NCBI GenBank assembly: GCA_013180625.2
Contig: SNVD02000426.1
Span: forward strand, 1,211,001-1,275,000
Reading direction: 5' to 3'
DNA: 64,000 nucleotides
Source of the DNA: Boswellia sacra
Taxonomy: Eukaryota > Streptophyta > Magnoliopsida > Sapindales > Burseraceae
Shown: piece by piece, positions 57,996-64,000 of the stretch
Numbering within the stretch: the first letter of the stretch is position 1
How the letters are laid out: each line of letters starts with the position of its first letter
Program-made: the position numbers and the translations under genes
Notes under the pieces: generated by a model
What the model was told of the DNA's origin: nothing
The model's input: the letters and a program-made list of their open reading frames with translations, nothing else
Database searches by the model: none

Positions 57996-59660
57996 AATTA
58001 ATATATATAATAAATATTTTAAAAATTTAATAAATTCATAATATATAATAAGTATTTTAAAAATTTTAATAAATTCATAATATATAGAGCAAACTACAAA
58101 GAAACAATATGCTTTTTCAATTAGGAAGGGAAAAAAATCTCACTGCCTAATCTAAAAATAAAAATTATAATTTGGATCATTCAAGGAAACCAATACAATA
58201 AAATAAAGAACCATAATAAAATTAAAGAAGTTGGATTAAATTAAAAAAATGGTGGGGAAGTTTGGTTTCTGTAGTTTCAACAGACCTGCAAACAGATCAA
58301 TCACAAATAGATCAATCACAACATAAGCTAATGAAGAATAAAGCAGTGTTGCAGAAAGTAATATAATTTCAAGCAGTCTTTATATATGTGGAACAAAGAT
58401 TTCAATTCCACCTACTTAAGTAAAAATGGCAGTTTACAGCTGAGAATCAGGTTGGCTTAAAGAAGTAGAGTTTATGTCTGCTTTTCTTTCATCCAATCCA
58501 GGACCAATGGCCAAGCAAGATTCAGATCACAATTACTAAAGTTTGGGAAGCTTATCTGTCAATCACACGGAATCATATCTCACAAAAAGACAGTAGTAAT
58601 ACTAAAAGCAAATACTAATAAAAAAACCCATTTTCCAGAAAATTGAACATAAAGGTAGTCTGCTATAACAGTGGGCTGACTTTAGCTGAAACTTGCTACT
58701 AAGAGAGAGTTCAATCTAGATTATATGAAAAATTACTAGAAATCAACACAACCAAACACTAGCTTTGCACCACCTCTATTTTAGAAAAACTTTTGACTAG
58801 CTTTTCACCGCCTAATGACCTCAATTATGTAATTTCTAAAGGGAAGAAATTTCACTTAAAAACACTTTATATATGGAAATCTGCAAAACAGCTGCCACTT
58901 TATAAACTTTGAAAACTATATAAAAGGAGCCAAAGAACTAATGAAGAAAGAAATCAAAAGATATACACAAAATCTAGTCTTTAAAATGCAACTGCAGCAA
59001 TAAGAGGAGGTCACAAATAAAAACAAACACCACATATAAATCTTAGTCAATCACTTAACAACTTTCCTTTCACATCAAAACGTCTCTGGACAGAATCAAT
59101 TCATATTATTTCAAGTGAAAATTTTCCAATCCAACTCAAGCTTAAGGCCCTGAACTTTAAAAACTAGCCAAATTCTATAAATGAACTAAACTCACACTTC
59201 TATAATTTTGATACCAAAATCCATTTCATAGCATTGCTATGCACCCACCTAAAAATGAGAGGCAATCACCTCAACAAATTAACATGAACTGATCTTGCAA
59301 CTTCTCTTTCTATATGGTAATATTCTTATATGTTATCAGGCAGAAAAAAATTTACAATCAACAGATGCAATGAAATTCGCATTCATACTGATCTATTATT
59401 GAAAATCATAATATACATGACCATACTCTCAATTCCCAATCCTTACAACAATTTTACCAAACAGGAAAGGATACATTTGAATACAAATTGATATGGACGC
59501 AAATGCAATTAAATGTTGAATTAAAACATTACCAACCCAATGTCCACATGCTGAGGAATTGTAAACACAAGAACTTAAGAGGTGAAATCATAACAGCACA
59601 GAAAGATACTACAGCAGGGCACTTAGTAATTATAATAAAACAATAACACGTATACAGAAA
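57996..59660. other. CACTA interior, unassigned
   Basis: Sequence composition resembles introns or 3' regions of a plant gene (moderately AT-rich, scattered polypyrimidine tracts), but no exon was recognised on either strand. It may be a further captured piece, for example downstream introns of the epsin gene. Confidence 0.3.
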
Positions 59661-59664
59661 TTAC

Positions 59665-60730
59665 TTTCTGACATTACTACCTTGATCCCTTCCACCACAA
59701 TCAATATATTGGAAATCAGCCAATGTCTGCAGCATGGCAAAAAGATTGTTTTTAGACAGCATTGATAAAGGTGACAAGTGAGCTGCAAAGTGTGTAATGC
59801 AGGAATTGAGGAACTGGAAATACCGATATTTGATATGCATGTTCCCTGATATCATCTATGACACGCTCTGATCCATGGGCTACTAGATAGTCCAAAACAA
59901 TCAAAGCCTGAAGCTCAGCAGAAGAAATATTTCAGTCCTCTCATTATAGAAAAATAATGCAGCATGTGCAAAGTCCAAAATGAAATAAAAAAGGAGCATC
60001 ACAGATAATAAGAATTATGGGTAAAGGAAATAATTTAACAGTTAAAGCACCAACATATAAATAAATAAATAAACAAATAAAGCAACATCATACCAAACCA
60101 TAAAAGTTATTAGATAAATAGATATTGAGCCTAAGCGATTTGATGCAACAAATACATCAAAAGAAATGCTAACCTTATATACATGCCGCCAATTCTTTCC
60201 AGTATCATTAATCCGTTTCCATATGACTGTCATAATCATCTAGTACTCATGACTGCAAAAAAATTTGAAAATGAATTCATCTGTACCAAGTAATGCAAAG
60301 CACAAATACAAGAAATATTCAAGCTTACTAGTTTCTGGTAGCCTGCACAATATCTGCAAGAAGTGTTCCATGAGGACCCCAGGACTCATTGCTAGTAGCA
60401 TCAAGAACCTGAAAGAGGAAAAATAAACTTTACTCCTATATTTTACATGCTTCAACACCTAGTGAAATTTGGAGACTGTATATATCAATTTGTTTACCAA
60501 AAACCGTAGCACATAACAAACTTTCACGAAGAAACTTCCAGCACCAAATATGGCATTATTGAAACACACTTCATTTGCCATCTCATAAGAGTCAAATTTG
60601 CAAATACAACCTTAAGTAGCTATAATAAGCTAAACAGAACAAAAATGCACAGGAAAAAATAAATGAATAATTTTTCACCTTCTGTTCTATTCCGGGAACT
60701 TTAAGCACTTTCTTATTAACCCTTCTCTTA
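59665..60730 (-). pseudogene. Captured EPSIN-type gene fragment (ENTH domain, 5 exons)
   Basis: Minus-strand exons lie at 60679-60730, 60329-60408, 60174-60252, 59824-59907 and 59665-59726, each bounded by AG and GT. They encode, in order, [76 protein letters not shown] and TLADFQYIDCGGRDQGSNVR. This is the ENTH membrane-binding domain of plant clathrin interactor EPSIN proteins (EPSIN2/3-like). The first exon (start Met and VRDLK) and everything after the domain are missing. The codon before MIMTV is TAG (60240-60242) where epsins have CAG, so the frame is closed. Confidence 0.9.
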
Positions 60731-61537
60731 CTGCAAGAACAAAGAAAAGCAGGTAGACAATCAGACAAAACGATCACAAAATATATGGAAATCATCGAAT
60801 TAATGGATCATAAAAAACAAATAAATAAATTCAGCAAGTTCAAAATACTTAAGTGGCTCTAAAGTTAAACTAATGAAACGATCCTGTGTGATGTCAATAA
60901 GGCTACAGTACATAAACTACTTTGTTGAAATAATTCTTGGACTTATAGATCCCTAATAGTTTGATCAAAGACTTTCTTCATCGCGACTATGTTCAAAACA
61001 AAAATAAGTATACGCAATCCTCTTTAGATAACTGGTCCAATTGCTCCAGCTCGATTCAAATGAAAGAAGATCGCTTCAAAATCTTTGTCATGCCCTGTTC
61101 ACAACACAAACCAATTGAGTGCTAGCTCTAAGAATGACAACAAAATTGACCAAAATTTTGTTGTCACTCTCATCTTATATTTCCTGCACATCCCAACAAA
61201 ATTGACCAAAAAACTCCTCAGTAACATACACTTCATGCTTCAGTTTGGAACAAATCAAAGAAAACCTGCAATCCCAACAACTATTAAGCCTTCTACTAAC
61301 ATCCCCCATCAAAATCCAAAATCATCTATTTTCTTCAAATTTATTAAACATAAGATATTCATTAGAAAAAAATTTAAATCAATTTTTCAAGAAGTAGCAC
61401 ACAATTCAAGTACACCCATCCAGTTCTTCAAGTGTCTTAATCAAATGATTTCACCATAGCTGAGATAATCACTAAAAAAACCCTAGTTTATTAATCTTTC
61501 AAAATTTTAACAAAAAAGAGAGACCGAATCGAAGAAC

Positions 61538-61975
61538 CTCGCATTAGCGGGCGTTGTAATGGTTGAGCCACTGAAGGAGACAATCCTCGTGAACGAACTT
61601 GATACTTCCACTACATGCGCAAGGGTACCGAAGATCCAGTATCTCCTGGATTTCGACAGATATGACACACGTCCCCTTCTTCCTCCTCCTCCTCCTCGTA
61701 CCTTAACACGCTCTTCTCTCTCTCCTCCTCAACTAGCTTCATCGCTCCACCGATCGACACCGAGGACGTCGATGTTGAGGGCCCGATGGATGAGGAGACA
61801 TCGGAGGTGAACCATTCTGGACCCTGATGGCTTTACTATCATGATGCTGCATGTAACTTTCATCGACTCTAACGGTGATTCATCAGCGTCTGATCTCGCG
61901 TTCCCACCTTTGCCGGAGCTTGCTCGGAAATTAAAGGTGGAGTGCTTTAGGATAGTAGAGTGGAGGAAGCTTTAG
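61538..61975 (-). pseudogene. Captured SUD1/DOA10-type RINGv exon
   Basis: On the minus strand an acidic run (RYEEEEEEEGD) leads into VCHICRNPGDTGSS. After a frameshift the sequence is YPCACSGSIKFVHEDCLLQW and LNHYNAR. This is the RINGv zinc-binding domain of plant SUD1, a DOA10-type ER-membrane ubiquitin ligase. The exon ends CGC-TAA-TGC-GAG before a GT at 61536-61537; TAA (61544-61546) stands where the family has CAA (Q of RQCE). The part upstream has lost a clear start codon in frame. Confidence 0.88.
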
Positions 61976-62017
61976 GAATTAGGGATTTAGGAGACTACGG
62001 CTAGGGTTGTATCATTT

Positions 62018-62029
62018 CCTTTATATAGT
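62018..62029 (-). promoter_or_regulatory. TATA box of the captured SUD1-type promoter
   Basis: Read on the minus strand, ACTATATAAAGG is followed by ACAACCCTAG and a leader leading to the RINGv exon. The host promoter appears to have been captured with the exon, so the fragment could be transcribed. Confidence 0.5.
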
Positions 62030-62883
62030 ATTATGAAATTTGAGGAAATCCAAATCTTTTAAAAATTATCAAAATCATCCCTGTGTTCAGTCCTTCTATT
62101 TTAAACTTTTTTATTTACACCATTAGACTAATTTTTTCTAATTTTTAGAACACTAAATGTTTTAATTTAATTTTTAAAATAAATTATAATAATTTTTTGC
62201 ATATTTAAAATGTTATATTATTACAAAATAATATTTTTGATATTTTTAATTGCTTAATTTTTATCAAAGTAATTAAATAATGTGATTTTTATCACATTGA
62301 AATTAAAAAATAATTTTATTTATTTTATAAAATTTTCATATTTAAAAATTCATTTTTCTAAAATTTAATATTTAAAAATTTATTCTTTTCATACATATAA
62401 TAATGTTATCTTTAATTTAAAGATTTTGAAAAATTATATTTAATTTTAGATTAAAAATAAAATTATATTGTTTAATTATATTTAGATAAATTTATTAAAA
62501 TTTTAAATATTATATTCACATATTTGAAAGAAAAAATGAAAAGAAAGAGGAAAATTTGAGAGGGAAAAGAAAAATATAATTTTAACATACTTGTCAAACT
62601 TTTATAAAAATGTGATATATATGTGATTGAATAAAGATAAAAAGTGACAAATAAGATGAATTGATATGTTTGACTTTTAAGATATGATTAAATTTATCAC
62701 TTTTTTAAAAAACTGCCAAATAAAAAAATTGTGAAGTGATAAATATGTAAAAAAATTTTGTAGTACGGGTATTTAAGTAATTTCACAGAAAAAGGGTTAC
62801 TACATACAAATTTTATAGGAATGGGTTATTTTTCTAAGAGACCCTAAATTTAGGTTATTATTTGAATTTTTTTCAATAATTTA

Positions 62884-64000
62884 ATCAATTATTTGAATAA
62901 GATTAATTTTGGACACGCAAAAAGTATATAAAGTTGTCCCTAGGTAGGGGAGTGAAAAGCAAATTATTGAAATTTTAAGATTTGGATTGTTACTAATAAG
63001 TTTTGCTTACTCTAAAGATCCAACCAAACATGAGAAATGAGATTCCTTAGGTATCCTAACTCCTTTCCTCCCGATATTAACCAAATCGAATGGGGTCTTA
63101 GGTTATAAGAAAAATTGATAATAAATAAATTGTAAAGATAGATTGTTGATTCTATAAACCCTTTACTTTCGGAAGTAGCTGTGGTACCACCATTGTCTAC
63201 AAAGTTTCTTCCACGTTGATGCTTACCATTGTATTTGTTTAAGAACGAAGTTGTCCCTTTGTCATCGGGTCCAATTACAATGCACGGTAGCATAGCATTC
63301 TCCCAAAAATGATCAGGATAAAGCCGAAACATTTCGAAAAGAAATGCAAATACTCCCGTTTTCAAAATACAAAAATTAAAATGCCCGGTTGTTATTTTTA
63401 GTGCCAAAACATTCAAGTTGGGTTTCTAATTGTAACGATAGAAAAATATCATATAAGTATGGATTTGATTTGAAGGGAGAGAGCTTATCTTTAAAACACA
63501 ATCATATTCTTTGCGTGCTTTTGTTTGATTTTGGATGAAAACATGGTATAATAATAAACATATAAACACTACAGAAATTTATAATATTTTCTTTGTTTGT
63601 TTTCGAATGTTTCATATTCGACATAGCATAAGAAAAATGGTCTGTATGTTTTTTTTCACTTTTCACTTAAGTCTTAATAGATTGAGTTTTAATTGTTTTT
63701 TTTTGTTTTGTTTTTTAGTTTAGCACTAAAAAAAAAGTGAAAGTTTATTGCTTTTTTTCATGACAAAAATATGATTTGATGTATTTTACAAAAATACCTT
63801 TATATTTTCTATTGTGAAAATTATCATGATATTAAAAATTATATAACATTTACTAATTATTTTCATTTGTATTAATGAATTAAATAAAAATTAGAAAATA
63901 TTTAAAAACTTCCATTGACAGGTTGCCAAATGTTAACCAATGATATTGCTGACCATTATTCTATGTAGGATGTGGACCAATACTTGCATAAAATGATCAT
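62884..64000. other. Right flank of the MULE, nothing recognised
   Basis: The sequence is AT-rich. A 134-codon open frame on the minus strand (63012-63416) shows no recognisable domain and biased, promoter-like composition. No gene call is made up to the window edge. Confidence 0.35.

Larger units (their letters stand above)
57722..62765 (-). mobile_element. Pack-CACTA element carrying two host-gene fragments
   Basis: The left end CACTACAAGAAAAATAATC is the classical CACTA (En/Spm) terminus; the right end reads ...TTTTGTAGTA, with the last base changed. The 3-bp duplication CGG is on both sides (57719-57721 and 62766-62768). Subterminal repeats of TTTGGCGGT / ACCGCCAAGTAT fill 57740-57990. 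No transposase was seen. Inside, all on the minus strand, are a SUD1-type promoter and RINGv exon (61538-62030) and epsin ENTH exons (59665-60730). The element sits in the MULE close to its right end. Confidence 0.9.
51275..62874. mobile_element. Mutator-like element (MULE) hosting two nested insertions
   Basis: The left end (GAGAAAATTCTC...GAAATTACTTAAATACA) and the reversed right end (GAAAAAAATTC...GAAATTACTTAAATACC) match over about 108 bp, sharing ACCTAAATTTAG and TAAAATTTG. Flanking 9-mers AATAATTTG (51266-51274) and AATAATTTA (62875-62883) agree at 8 of 9, as expected for a Mutator insertion. Removing the nested solo LTR and CACTA element leaves about 4.8 kb. This holds a DUF1985/Ulp1-type remnant on + and a MuDR-type transposase remnant on -. 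Plant MULEs with an Ulp1-like gene are known (Kaonashi type). Both genes are broken, so the element is dead. Confidence 0.88.

Noticed and set aside
61559..61810. Plus-strand 83-codon frame with a poly-proline run
   Set aside because: It is antisense to the captured RINGv exon; the conserved protein signal is on the minus strand.
63012..63416. Minus-strand 134-codon open frame near the window end
   Set aside because: No family resemblance, no supporting splice or promoter signals; retained only as unassigned sequence.
1..64000. Search for tRNA, rRNA or CRISPR arrays
   Set aside because: No true tRNA or rRNA gene was recognised; the tRNA-like boxes at 40.2 kb are inside a mobile hairpin. The tandem arrays have no spacer structure like CRISPR and the DNA is plant nuclear.

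Overview
The window looks like nuclear DNA of a eudicot. It is AT-rich, its genes are split by GT-AG introns, its protein families are plant-type (LysM receptor kinase, PIRL, SRG1-like oxygenase, AKR4-type reductase), and plant transposons fill the space between genes. A woody rosid such as a Citrus relative would fit, but the sequence alone does not prove a species. All exon models are hand-built from reading frames, splice consensus and remembered family conservation; no alignment was run.

Layout. 249-4144 (+) is a complete nine-exon LysM receptor-like kinase of the LYK3 type. 5186-9097 (+) is a complete eleven-exon AP-1 clathrin adaptor mu subunit. 9.1-15.8 kb is mostly gene-free and holds a small Mutator-like element near 12.5-13.45 kb. 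15857-16637 (+) is a two-exon PB1-domain gene. 16.6-20.8 kb is gene-poor. 20777-25522 is a young LTR retroelement without gag or pol: two 698-bp LTRs flank GC-rich tandem repeats, with target duplication ATTAT. An inverted solo LTR of the same family follows at 25859-26503 (target duplication CTGTT). 28405-31231 (+) is MAK16 (60S ribosome biogenesis). 33103-35087 (+) is a plant intracellular Ras-group-related LRR gene. 35765-41410 (+) is an SRG1-like 2-oxoglutarate/Fe(II) oxygenase whose second intron is swollen to 4.3 kb by transposons. Its tandem copy at 42064-45146 is a pseudogene. 46386-48649 (+) is an NADPH-dependent aldo-keto reductase, with a possible alternative last exon at 49139-49259.

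51275-62874 is the most remarkable part: an 11.6-kb nest of transposons. The host element is a Mutator-like element with inverted ends of about 108 bp and a 9-bp target duplication. It carries decayed DUF1985/Ulp1-type sequence on + and the N-terminal part of a MuDR-type transposase on -. Inserted in it are a 1.73-kb solo LTR (53725-55453) and a 5.04-kb CACTA element (57722-62765). The CACTA element has picked up, on its minus strand, the promoter and RINGv exon of a SUD1/DOA10-type ubiquitin ligase gene followed by five intron-separated exons of an epsin ENTH domain. It is therefore a Pack-CACTA carrying pieces of two unrelated host genes.

The host genes do not form a pathway; they are independent neighbours. 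The coherent story is transposon activity: several nested families, foldback elements with tRNA-like promoter boxes, a tandem gene duplication followed by decay, and capture of host gene fragments.
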